13,754 nucleotides of DNA from Phycisphaerales bacterium UBA2266 (GCA_002347125.1 DDXG01000070.1:1-13754); one strand, 5' to 3'. Shown: positions 1 to 7,830, numbered from the stretch's first letter. The notes: a model not told the origin generated them from the letters alone. A program made the numbers and translations.

Positions 1-3000
1 TTCCGAGGTGATGTAATCGTAAAGCGTTACGGGAGAGGAGGTTACGTTATGCAACTCGACGTATTCTTCGTTCTGGTTGCCGCTGGGCGGGTTGTACATG
101 ATCTCGTTAATAACAATCGGGCCGACCAGGGGATAGGCATTGGCGGCGCCGGGGGTCGGGCTGCTCATGGCGACGAAATTGAACGAACCGTCGCTCTTCT
201 TGAATCGGCCGAAGGACACCCCCGTCTGCGACGCCCCGAAGTCCTCATAGTCGCGGTAGCCGGTCAATACCCCGTCCACAGCCGAACGGATGACGACTTC
301 TTCGCCGTTCTCGCTCAGTGCGAAGGGCACGACGACGCCCGGGTCCGTGCCGGCGGCGCCGAAGTGGAGGTTCTCGTAAAACACGATATAGCCGCCGGCC
401 GGGAGGATCGTTCCGACGGGAATGCGGTATTTCATTCGGCTGGTGTCGCTGCCGTCGTTATCGGAGAGATACCAGCCGCCAATGTTGATCATCTGGTCGG
501 TGGTGTTGTGCAGCTCGATCCAGTCGGACGCCTCGGCGTGGGAATGGGCCAGAACCTCGTTGATGACTATGGCCCCTGGTTCAGGAACGACGCCCGTATC
601 ATCGAATCCCGGCGAACCTCCGGGCATGGCGCTGGGCCGCCAGGCGGACTTGTCGGACCACGCATTCGGATCGGCCTGCGGGTCCCTGACGGTCAGAGAG
701 AACCCAAGGCCGTCGGTAATGGAGTACCAGCCGTCCTTGTAGCGGAAGTCGTGAATCGTGCCGCCGACCGCGTCGACCAGTTTCAGCCGCTCACCGTTGT
801 TGTCGAGGTTGCCCGTGTACTGCCCGGCGCAGATGGCTGCCAGACCCGGGTCCATAGCGAGAAGGGCCGCGGGATTCGATGCGACAAGGACGTATTGGCC
901 CGGTCCCAGCGGCCGGTGGCCGAAAATGAAACGCACACCGTTGGTGAAACGGACCTGGTTGAGGTTGATCGTAGTGCCACCGATGTTGGCCAGCTCGATG
1001 TATTCGAGGTCCTGCGCCGTCCATGGACTGCCGGCGGGCGGCTCGGCGGGATGAAACATCAGCTCGGTGATCCGCAGGCTCTCGGCGACCGGGCCGGCCG
1101 CGTAGACGGCCTCGTGGACCGGGCTCCACTGGGCCCCGCTGAGCACGCGCGCCTTGACGAGGGTTGTCTGCTCGATCGAGACCGCCCCGGTGTAAGGCAC
1201 GGCCGATGGACTGATCGAGCCGGCGGCCAGGCCGCCCGTGCCACCAGCCAGCTCCGCCGAAAGCAGGAAATCGGTACTGGCCACTGTGTAGTTCAGCGCA
1301 TGGATGGCCAGAATGTTGTCGCCGGGATGCAGAAGGCCCAGCCAGGACGAGAGGTCGAAACTCTCCAGGAGAACGGCCAGCGAATCATCGTGACTGCCGG
1401 TGGCGCCGGAATTCCATTGCAGCGTCGCCGGGGCCGTGCTCGTCTTGCAGACCAGCGTGCCGTTGATATAAGCCGCAAAGCCATCGTCGTAGCGGACCTT
1501 GAGGCTCAGCCAGGTCAGGCCCGCCAACTGCCCGGCCGTCGCGGTGAACGGGATGCGAATATAGCAGGTTTCGTTCTTGTTGCGCATCGCGATGACGTTG
1601 ATGGAGAAGTACGGCTCGTAACCCGTCTGGGTCTCATAGCCGACGCCGCCGGTCCCGGCGGTCCACGCCGCGTCGTCGTAAGGCTCGGCGCCGCCGGTCC
1701 AGCCCGTGCCGATGTCACCCGATGGGATGAGGACCCGCTTGGCGGCCGATTCCGCGACGAAGACGGCCGACGTCGGAGGCTCGGCGGCGGCCGGTACGCG
1801 AGGATCGGTCCCGTCGAGCGTGTAATAGATCGTCCCGCCGGCATTCGGGTTGACCATGCTCAGAACCGCGCCGGCGGGAACGTAGCCGCCGTGCTGTTCG
1901 ATGCCGTTGACAAGGAACCGCGCCGTATCGATGCTCGGGTAGAGACTCGCGCCGCGCAGGAGATTGAGAATCGCCCACGAATTGGCGGTGTTGTGAATGG
2001 CGGGGATGTAATTATTGATCACGTTGTCGCGTTCGACGACCCAGGACTGCTCCCGCGTGAAGTAGTAGTTCGGTCCGTTCGGCGCGGGCGGATAGAGGTT
2101 GTGGTTAATGTCGTCGAGGGGCGACGGCTGGCCGATCGTGCTGCCATACGGCGTACTCATCTGGGTGTCGCCCCACCGCGCGCTCTCGGCCACGATGGCC
2201 TTGTCGATCCAACCGGCGATCTCGGCATACCGCTGTTGGGATGCCGCCTGGCTGAGCGCCCCATTATTGAACAGATGCTTGTACACGCGGTCCGCGAACA
2301 GCAGGCGGAACTCGCTGCTGGTGCGCATCTTCTGAAACAGTGTTCCCGCCCCGCCGGTGGCGCCGATGCGGGAGGCCGCCCGGGAATGGTAATCGAGCAC
2401 GATCTCCTGGTCCCAGACGAAGAATCGGAAGCGTCCATCGCCACTGAGCGTGTTGGCGGCCGCATAGCCGTTGTGGTGAGGCCAGTCCTCGGCGTCGGCA
2501 TAGAAGTGCAGCAGCATGTAGTCGGCGAAATCCTCGACGTCGAGATACCGCAGCATCTGCGTGTAGCCCTCAAGCGTGGAAGGGTCCACCGCCATCATCG
2601 CGTTCCAGCGGGCGCCGGGCGTGCCGAAATCCGCGTTGATCTCCCAATGCTCCTTGAGACCGCCCAGGTGGTCGGCGAAGAAATCGTCGGCCAGCCGCTC
2701 GGATAGATTGAACATGCCGAAATACAGGCCGTTGACATAGACGTGGACGAAGCTGCCGTAGGAAGACGGCTGGCCCATATCACGCAGGCTCTCCTTCATC
2801 CACACGTCGCGGATATACTGCGAGTCGTTCGGACGATAACGGTTGTCGACCCAGGAGACAAGACCCCACGAATCCGTAAAAGATGCTCGCAGCACAAGCT
2901 GGTTGAACCGCTCCACATCCGACTCTTCAAAGAGGGGGTAATCGAGCTTGGGCGGACCGTAGAGACTGGTAAAGGTCACGCGCATGGCGTGCTTCTGCAT

Positions 3001-5244
3001 ACGATAGGGACGGCGGCTGGAGTTGCCGTGGATCTCGATCTTGCAGTCGTGCTGGAATTCATCGCCGCCGTCGGGACGAATGTACTCGATGGAGCACTTG
3101 CGCTCCCAGCGGTTCAGAGGCTTGGCGTAGATGCCGGTGGCGCTGCTGATGAAGTCGTCCGGCGCCATGGAGATCGAGACGCTCGGTATATCCAGCAGCG
3201 CATCACGGATGGAATAGCCCGGCAGCGTGTTGCTGACGACGCGAGGATCCATCTCATAATCCGCCGGGACAATCCCCCCGACTTCGGAGTCGTAGCCCCA
3301 GTTGTCGGGCCAGCCCGGTGGGTCCGGCGGCTGCAGCGCCACCTGGTCGACGAAGATATACGTGTGCGTCGTCACGCCTCCCGATATCCAGCCCGGTTTG
3401 AAGGCCGCCGAGCGGACCGTGGTGGTCGTGGTCAGCGTGATGGGCAGGTTGGCGTCATAGACCTGTCCGTGACTGGCCGTCGGCTCCGATCCGTCCAGGG
3501 TATATCGGATGAAGGCGTCCGGCGTCTCGCAGTGAATCTGCAGAACCAGCGGAGCGTCGTAGAAACCCCTGGAACGGGCATGAGTGGGCTTGTCGGTGAA
3601 CCCGGGGAAGGCGCCCTCGTTGGCCTGTCCGGGCGTGGGTATGGCGAAATAGCGCTCGGTGGTGTACCACATGCCGTATGAGATGTCGCGCTGCTGGAGA
3701 GGGAAGACGGGGGCGTATTGATGCACGACCGCGCCGCCGGGACCGACCAGCGCCAGGTACTCCCCTTCCCTGTTGAGGGCGAAGCTCGTGTGCAGATAGC
3801 CCTTGGGGTCCACATACGTGTCGGTGGGCTGCTCCGAGGCAAAGACCACCAGGTAGCCGCCGGCCGGTATCATCGCCGTCGGCGGGAAAGGCCATTTGCG
3901 CAGGTCGAACCTGTCATCGGTCAGATACCATCCGTCCAGCGACACCGGTCGGTTGTCGCGATTGAGCAGTTCGATCCAGTCGGAGGCGTTGCCGTCGCCA
4001 TCGAGCAATGTCTCGCCGTTGGAGGCGAGAAACTCATTGATGGCGATTTTGGCGGCGCCCGTGCGCCAGTTGGGCGCCAGCAGACTGAAATCCCGCCCGT
4101 CGACCCCGCCGTCGCCATCGATATCCGCGCAGTATCCCTCGCCGAGGCAGGCCGGTTCATCGAGCCATTGCTCGGCCAACAGTCCCACGTCGCGGAAGTC
4201 GACTATCTCGTTCTGGTCGATATCCCCCGCCACGGGCGCCACGGCCTCGACTATGACGATATGTTCGGATATCTTGCCGCTCTCGTCGCCGCTTCCGATA
4301 GGCCCGTCCCAGACGACCAGAGACAGCTCATACGTCCCGGCAAGCGTGAAGGTGATGTTGGGATCTCTGATATTGGCGGCAATCGGCTCAAAGTTGACGG
4401 GCGCCGGGCCGCTCTTCTGGGTCCAGTAGTACTGCAGGCCGCACGGAACGCCCACGTCGGGCTGGGCCGGGTCGCAGCCTTCAACATAGGGCCTGCCGTC
4501 GTCCATTACAGTCATGTCCACGTGAAGGGGCCGATGGATGAAGACGGTCAGGGCCGCCGGACCGCTGATGACAGGCGGGGCGTTGTAGCAGGGGTTCTGC
4601 GCCTCAAGGATGAACCCGTTCATCAGAAAGAACGCCAGCGTGGTCGGCGTGCTGAACTGGGCGTCGAAGACCAGCGTGATATTGGAGCCATCCGAGACGA
4701 TCTGCGTGGCGAAGGTGGCGGCCTCGGCAATCGCGGTGATGCCGTCGCTTTGCGTGGAGGTGCAGTCGATGTTGAGTGTCGTGGTCGAGCCGAGGGCGTC
4801 GTTGACGGTCACATCGAACGGGCCGGTCTGATTGCCGGTGTCGTGATGGTATGAAAGCCAACTGTAGAGGCCCGGCGGCAGGCCGCTGATGGTCAGGGTC
4901 ATGGGGTCGCCCGGCTGCTGGCGGTTGTCGGTGCCGATCCAGTCCTGCAGGAGGTCCGGTGTATCGCTGCCGCCGCCCCGGTCGACCATCCGCATTGCCC
5001 CGGCAACTGCTCCCGTAATCCACGTCGGCCGGATCGTCACCGTAGTCCCAAAGGCGCTGTAACTCTGCGCAGTGAAGCTCGACGGAACGGCGTTGACCGC
5101 CGAATACACCTGATAGCCGCTCTGGATCGGCCCGGTGCTCAGGCCGAAATCGACCTTCAGCGACGGCCCCGCGGCACAGAGCGACCGCACGCAAAGGTGC
5201 AACAGGCACACCGTCAGCCCAACGATCAGAGTCGGTCTTTTCAT
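1..5244 (-). CDS. giant secreted CotH-kinase / LTD / dockerin protein, C-terminus beyond window
   Basis: The frame runs from ATG at 5244 to base 1 without a stop (1748 codons), and the 3' end is outside the window. Domains by residue: signal peptide 1-25; the shared unknown module 29-213 (DWIGTD at 101, SYHHD at 131, FFLMNGF at 205); a PKD-like segment about 228-335; two dockerin-like calcium repeats starting at D341 (DIDQNEIVD) and D374 (DIDGDGGVD); LTD 1 about 398-545; a chitobiase-C-like domain about 551-625; CotH about 690-1090; a second chitobiase-C-like domain interrupted by a galactose-binding-like domain about 1169-1341; LTD 2 from about 1389, LTD 3 from about 1557 and LTD 4 from about 1708. 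CotH landmarks are HGNSS at 739, DWPHHN at 920, WDQE at 944 and ESARWGD at 1020. CotH is an atypical protein kinase in spore formers. An exported surface role here is inference. A weak AGGTGG lies only 2 nt before the ATG. Confidence 0.93.
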   Translation of the reverse strand, partial: MKRPTLIVGLTVCLLHLCVRSLCAAGPSLKVDFGLSTGPIQSGYQVYSAVNAVPSSFTAQSYSAFGTTVTIRPTWITGAVAGAMRMVDRGGGSDTPDLLQDWIGTDNRQQPGDPMTLTISGLPPGLYSWLSYHHDTGNQTGPFDVTVNDALGSTTTLNIDCTSTQSDGITAIAEAATFATQIVSDGSNITLVFDAQFSTPTTLAFFLMNGFILEAQNPCYNAPPVISGPAALTVFIHRPLHVDMTVMDDGRPYVEGCDPAQPDVGVPCGLQYYWTQKSGPAPVNFEPIAANIRDPNITFTLAGTYELSLVVWDGPIGSGDESGKISEHIVIVEAVAPVAGDIDQNEIVDFRDVGLLAEQWLDEPACLGEGYCADIDGDGGVDGRDFSLLAPNWRTGAAKIAINEFLASNGETLLDGDGNASDWIELLNRDNRPVSLDGWYLTDDRFDLRKWPFPPTAMIPAGGYLVVFASEQPTDTYVDPKGYLHTSFALNREGEYLALVGPGGAVVHQYAPVFPLQQRDISYGMWYTTERYFAIPTPGQANEGAFPGFTDKPTHARSRGFYDAPLVLQIHCETPDAFIRYTLDGSEPTASHGQVYDANLPITLTTTTTVRSAAFKPGWISGGVTTHTYIFVDQVALQPPDPPGWPDNWGYDSEVGGIVPADYEMDPRVVSNTLPGYSIRDALLDIPSVSISMAPDDFISSATGIYAKPLNRWERKCSIEYIRPDGGDEFQHDCKIEIHGNSSRRPYRMQKHAMRVTFTSLYGPPKLDYPLFEESDVERFNQLVLRASFTDSWGLVSWVDNRYRPNDSQYIRDVWMKESLRDMGQPSSYGSFVHVYVNGLYFGMFNLSERLADDFFADHLGGLKEHWEINADFGTPGARWNAMMAVDPSTLEGYTQMLRYLDVEDFADYMLLHFYADAEDWPHHNGYAAANTLSGDGRFRFFVWDQEIVLDYHSRAASRIGATGGAGTLFQKMRTSSEFRLLFADRVYKHLFNNGALSQAASQQRYAEIAGWIDKAIVAESARWGDTQMSTPYGSTIGQPSPLDDINHNLYPPAPNGPNYYFTREQSWVVERDNVINNYIPAIHNTANSWAILNLLRGASLYPSIDTARFLVNGIEQHGGYVPAGAVLSMVNPNAGGTIYYTLDGTDPRVPAAAEPPTSAVFVAESAAKRVLIPSGDIGTGWTGGAEPYDDAAWTAGTGGVGYETQTGYEPYFSINVIAMRNKNETCYIRIPFTATAGQLAGLTWLSLKVRYDDGFAAYINGTLVCKTSTAPATLQWNSGATGSHDDSLAVLLESFDLSSWLGLLHPGDNILAIHALNYTVASTDFLLSAELAGGTGGLAAGSISPSAVPYTGAVSIEQTTLVKARVLSGAQWSPVHEAVYAAGPVAESLRITELMFHPAEPPAGSPWTAQDLEYIELANIGGTTINLNQVRFTNGVRFIFGHRPLGPGQYVLVASNPAALLAMDPGLAAICAGQYTGNLDNNGERLKLVDAVGGTIHDFRYKDGWYSITDGLGFSLTVRDPQADPNAWSDKSAWRPSAMPGGSPGFDDTGVVPEPGAIVINEVLAHSHAEASDWIELHNTTDQMINIGGWYLSDNDGSDTSRMKYRIPVGTILPAGGYIVFYENLHFGAAGTDPGVVVPFALSENGEEVVIRSAVDGVLTGYRDYEDFGASQTGVSFGRFKKSDGSFNFVAMSSPTPGAANAYPLVGPIVINEIMYNPPSGNQNEEYVELHNVTSSPVTLYDYITSE

Positions 5245-5306
5245 GTCCACCTGCCGACAACAAGAATGGTTCACGATACCTGCCAGGAAGACCCTTTGTC
5301 CGAATT

Positions 5307-5329
5307 CAGCATGCAGGCGCCACATGCTG
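5307..5329 (-). repeat. inverted repeat in the CotH leader
   Basis: CAGCATG (5307-5313) and CATGCTG (5323-5329) form a perfect 7-bp inverted repeat around a 9-nt centre that contains the palindrome GGCGCC. It lies in the predicted transcribed leader of the CotH gene, downstream of its -10. It could be a leader hairpin or a dimeric repressor site. No T-run follows it, so it is not an intrinsic terminator. The role is unknown. Confidence 0.3.
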
Positions 5330-5352
5330 TGTTCCTGAAATGAAGGCACTTT

Positions 5353-5381
5353 ATTATAGCAGCCGACGCCCTCACCTCCAA
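5353..5381 (-). promoter_or_regulatory. sigma-70-type promoter for the CotH gene
   Basis: Read on the minus strand, a perfect -10 TATAAT (5358 to 5353) follows a weak -35 TTGGAG (5381 to 5376) with a 17-nt spacer. It lies about 110 bp before the CotH start, so transcription from it would leave a leader of roughly 100 nt. The perfect -10 and ideal spacer support the call. The -35 matches consensus at only three positions. Confidence 0.55.
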
Positions 5382-5457
5382 GCGGTCCCGCGGCCCCAAA
5401 TGCCGTCAGGGTGCCGGACAACCGCTCTAGCGGCGTCGCCAGGGGTAGTTGCTTGCA

Positions 5458-5499
5458 CAACATGACGATTTTTTGGGGCAAAATGACGTTTAGTTTGCA
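5458..5499 (+). promoter_or_regulatory. tandem direct-repeat operator upstream of the pseudopilin gene
   Basis: Two abutting 21-bp copies occupy 5458-5478 and 5479-5499. Both carry ATGACG (5462 and 5483), exactly 21 bp apart, and by my count they match at 14 of 21 positions. The second copy matches the copy at 7764-7784 at 19 of 21 positions, the only differences being two bases in the middle. Two direct repeats one face of the helix apart are typical of AraC-family and XylR-type sites. The binding protein is inferred to be the regulator encoded at 6587-7771. Confidence 0.6.
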
Positions 5500-5511
5500 G
5501 CAATACGCCCA

Positions 5512-5517
5512 TACAAT
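5512..5517 (+). promoter_or_regulatory. -10 element of the pseudopilin promoter
   Basis: TACAAT matches the TATAAT consensus at five of six positions. It begins 29 nt after the ATGACG of the promoter-proximal operator repeat, the same distance as at the promoter near 7819. No recognisable -35 hexamer is present, and the operator ends close to where one would be, which suits activator-dependent transcription. The leader to the ATG at 5603 would be about 80 nt. Confidence 0.45.
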
Positions 5518-5602
5518 GAGACTGGATGGAAGGGTACGCTTTATCGGCCCTGTGCCGTCCACGCTCATTAGGATTATCTGTCGGCTCTGGCGGGGCGCAA
5601 CC

Positions 5603-6439
5603 ATGAACAAGAAAGCCTTCACTCTCATCGAGTTGCTCGTGGTCATCGCCATTATCGCGGTCCTCATGGCGATCCTGATGCCCGCGCTGACGCTGGCCAA
5701 ACGCAAGGCGGCCGGGATAACCTGCATGGCCGGCGTCAAAAACCTGTCCGTGGGGTGGTTCATGTACATGGAGGGCAATGACGGCAAGATCATGAGCGCC
5801 GACGACGATGCGGCAACCAGGACGGGCGAGTTCTGGATTGGGGTCCCGAGGAAGATCGACGGAACGCTCTGCAATATTACCCAGATTGCCGAAGTAACGG
5901 ACGAAGACGAGATCCGTGGGATCGAGGTGGGCGTCCTTTTTCCTTACGTCAAGAATCCCAGAGCGTACCATTGTCCGGCCGATAAGAACATAAGCATTTA
6001 CGACAAGACCACGAAGTTCGTGTCCTACGGTCTGGCGCATTGTCTCAACGGCCGGCGACAGCTCGACAACAAGAACCAGATCAAGAACTTCAACGAAATA
6101 CGCCAGCCTTCGCGACGCTACGTGTTTGTCGAGAGTTCCGAGTCTCGCAACTGGAACTCGAGCCATCATTTCATTATGGGGGCCCCCGAGTACAACAACG
6201 GCGGCCCATGGCAGTGGTGGGGGCCGCTGGCCATCAACCACGGCGACAGCAGCACGCTGGGGTACTGTGACGGCCATGCCGAAATCCGCAAATGGCGGGA
6301 CCGCTACACCATTGAGCGGGTGGACAAACTCTGGGAGACCGGCGCAACCAATTATGGCAAGGACTCGCCTCCATCCGGCCAGGTGGAAGACCTGGAATTC
6401 ATGGCGGAAGGCTGGGCTTTTCGTTATGGGCGTCAGTAA
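5603..6439 (+). CDS. type II secretion-like pseudopilin, H-X9-DG family
   Basis: This 278-residue protein begins with a class III prepilin leader (MNKKA) followed by FTLIELLVVIAII and a hydrophobic helix to about residue 27. Prepilin peptidase would cut after Ala5, in place of the usual Gly, and methylate Phe6. The C-terminal half holds YHCPAD and an exact H-X9-DG motif (H, nine residues, then DGHAE), the hallmark of the large planctomycete pseudopilin family. The inner-membrane helix and periplasmic globular domain follow from this. The family's role is poorly known and may be in a type II secretion-like pseudopilus or in substrate handling. The open frame extends upstream to 5411, but I chose 5603 because the prepilin leader must be N-terminal and the operator and -10 occupy the upstream stretch. 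The ribosome-binding site is weak. The regulator gene follows after 147 nt. Confidence 0.9.
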   Translation: MNKKAFTLIELLVVIAIIAVLMAILMPALTLAKRKAAGITCMAGVKNLSVGWFMYMEGNDGKIMSADDDAATRTGEFWIGVPRKIDGTLCNITQIAEVTDEDEIRGIEVGVLFPYVKNPRAYHCPADKNISIYDKTTKFVSYGLAHCLNGRRQLDNKNQIKNFNEIRQPSRRYVFVESSESRNWNSSHHFIMGAPEYNNGGPWQWWGPLAINHGDSSTLGYCDGHAEIRKWRDRYTIERVDKLWETGATNYGKDSPPSGQVEDLEFMAEGWAFRYGRQ

Positions 6440-6514
6440 GTATCGCCCGTCGGCGGTAATGACTGTGGCTGCGTCTGCCCTTGAACCGTGCGGTGGATGC
6501 CCCTTGCCGAGGGT

Positions 6515-6542
6515 TTGATGCCCGTGGGTCTGCCGCTATGAT
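6515..6542 (+). promoter_or_regulatory. possible promoter of the regulator gene
   Basis: TTGATG (6515-6520), a 16-nt spacer and TATGAT (6537-6542) lie 45 nt before the regulator start. The -35 matches consensus at four positions and the -10 at five. No copy of the ATGACG operator is present here. This could give the regulator a basal supply independent of the upstream regulated promoter. It is a prediction by eye only. Confidence 0.35.
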
Positions 6543-6586
6543 GGAGACGTCCGTAACCCGCCCCGGGTGATTGTGCAGGTCGATAT

Positions 6587-7771
6587 ATGGCGCAGCAACG
6601 CAGAGTCATGCTGATGATGGAAACCTCCCGCACGTTCGGGCGTTCGATCATCCGGGGCATGGCTCGCTATTCGCGCGGGCATGGAACCTGGATATACTAC
6701 AAGCGGGCTCCCTTCTACTGGGGCGCCGCCGGCGACGATGTGACTGTCGAGCACGTGCGCGAGCTGGATGTTGACGGGGTGGTCCTCCGGGAGCAGAACA
6801 CACGGGCCCATACGCTGGAGATTCTCAATATGGGTATACCCGCCGTGGTCTCTCCGTATACGGAACCCTTCGACGGAGTGCCCAATATCGTCACGGACGA
6901 CGCCGCCATCGGCAGGATGGCCGCCGAGCACCTGCTGGGACGGGGGTTTCGCCACTTTGCCTACTGTGGTTTCGGCGGGGTGTACTACTGGTCACGAGAA
7001 CGCGGGCGGCATTTTGGCCGCCGGGTGGCCGAGGCCGGTTTCGAGACACACTTCTATGGACGAGAGCGTTCCCAGCCCTCGGGTAGCGATTCTTGGGAGG
7101 CCGAGCAGGCGACCATGGTGGAATGGCTCAAGGCCCTGCCCAAGCCCGTGGGTCTGATGGCCTGCAACGACGACCGCAGCCAGTATGTGCTGGAGGCGTG
7201 TATGGTCGCCGGTCTCAGCGTACCGGAGGATGTGGCCGTCATCGGCTTGGGCAACGACGACCTGATCTGCGACCTGGTTTCGCCGCCGCTGTCGAGCATC
7301 GCCCTCAGCGCCGAGAAGGCCGGCTACGAAGCCGCGGCGGTTCTCGACCGGATGATGGCCGGGCGAACAACCGGCCGACCCAGAATCATGGTCCGGCCAA
7401 CCCATGTCGTTACCCGTCAGTCAACGAATATCTTCGCCGTCGGAGACCGCGATGTCCTGGCGGCGCTGGAGTTCATCCATCGCAGGGCCGTCAGCGAGCC
7501 CATCCAAGTTGACGACGTGCTCAAGGCCGTGTCTGTTTCCCGCAGAGGCCTCTATGACCGCTTTGCACGGGTCTTGGGCCGCTCCGTCCATGAGGAGATC
7601 AAACGTGTTCGAGTTGATCAATTGGCCCGTCTGCTGGTTACGACAAACCTGCCGATATCGAAGATCGCGACGATTCTCGGCTACTCGGATATCAAGAACA
7701 TCGCCCGGTATTTCAAGCACCAAAAAGGCATGACGCCCTCGCAGTACCGCGGTGCCCATAGCACAAAATGA
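6587..7771 (+). CDS. XylR-like transcriptional regulator (LacI-type sensor plus AraC HTH)
   Basis: The 394-residue protein has no N-terminal helix-turn-helix. It starts directly with a periplasmic-binding-protein-like sensor (about 5-280; RVMLMMETSRTFGRSIIRGM near the start and CNDDRS and VPEDVAVIGLGNDD near the end), followed by an AraC-type double helix-turn-helix (about 287-386). The AraC signature is clear: ISKIATILGYSDIKNIARYF, then GMTPSQYR. This architecture and length match the E. coli xylose activator XylR, and many planctomycete paralogs control sugar or polysaccharide genes. The ligand is inferred to be a monosaccharide or small sugar; its identity cannot be read. Such proteins bind tandem direct repeats as dimers, and candidate sites lie at 5458-5499 and 7764-7806. 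The stop codon (7769-7771) is inside the second site. Xylose specificity is not claimed. Confidence 0.92.
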   Translation: MAQQRRVMLMMETSRTFGRSIIRGMARYSRGHGTWIYYKRAPFYWGAAGDDVTVEHVRELDVDGVVLREQNTRAHTLEILNMGIPAVVSPYTEPFDGVPNIVTDDAAIGRMAAEHLLGRGFRHFAYCGFGGVYYWSRERGRHFGRRVAEAGFETHFYGRERSQPSGSDSWEAEQATMVEWLKALPKPVGLMACNDDRSQYVLEACMVAGLSVPEDVAVIGLGNDDLICDLVSPPLSSIALSAEKAGYEAAAVLDRMMAGRTTGRPRIMVRPTHVVTRQSTNIFAVGDRDVLAALEFIHRRAVSEPIQVDDVLKAVSVSRRGLYDRFARVLGRSVHEEIKRVRVDQLARLLVTTNLPISKIATILGYSDIKNIARYFKHQKGMTPSQYRGAHSTK

Positions 7772-7806
7772 CGTTTTTTTTGCATCGAAATGAGGTTCCT
7801 AAAACT
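7764..7806 (+). promoter_or_regulatory. tandem direct-repeat operator upstream of the PEP-CTERM gene
   Basis: The first copy (7764-7784) matches the pseudopilin operator copy at 19 of 21 positions. A degenerate second copy (7786-7806, with GAAATGAGGTT) follows at a 22-bp register and keeps 10 of its first 12 bases. The first copy overlaps the last codons and TGA stop of the regulator gene. The pair ends 12 bp before the -10, where an activator would contact RNA polymerase. Binding by the adjacent XylR-like protein is inferred. Confidence 0.6.
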
Positions 7807-7811
7807 GCCCC

Positions 7812-7830
7812 ATAACTCTATAGTTATAGT
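7812..7830 (+). promoter_or_regulatory. -10 region of the PEP-CTERM gene promoter, with an inverted repeat
   Basis: TATAGT at 7819-7824 matches the -10 consensus at five of six positions and begins 29 nt after the ATGA of the second operator copy, as at the pseudopilin promoter. A second TATAGT follows at 7825-7830. ATAACT (7812-7817) and AGTTAT (7822-7827) form a 6-bp inverted repeat spanning the -10, which could be a coincidence of AT-rich sequence or a repressor site. No good -35 is visible. The leader to 7963 would be about 130 nt. Confidence 0.45.

Noticed and set aside
49..4854. Very long plus-strand open frames (49-2706, 2743-3681, 3718-4854) opposite the CotH gene
   Set aside because: They are in the mirror codon phase of the CotH frame in GC-rich DNA and their translations are low-complexity V/G/R/A-rich sequence with no recognisable domain. 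The minus-strand frame reads through signal peptide, dockerin, CotH and LTD domains without a stop.
5173..5184. Possible lipobox around Cys23 of the CotH protein
   Set aside because: The residues before the cysteine (R-S-L-C) do not match a lipobox. An ordinary signal peptidase I cleavage after Ala25 fits better.
5422..5433. CCGCT-CT-AGCGG palindrome in the divergent intergenic region
   Set aside because: It is too short to separate from chance in GC-rich DNA and has no second copy or clear position relative to a promoter.
5411..5602. N-terminal extension of the pseudopilin
   Set aside because: Prepilin leaders are at the extreme N-terminus, and this stretch contains the tandem operator and -10.
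6440..6586. Terminator or small gene between the pseudopilin and regulator genes
   Set aside because: No stable hairpin with a T-run and no convincing small open frame with a ribosome-binding site. Only a weak promoter pair was kept.
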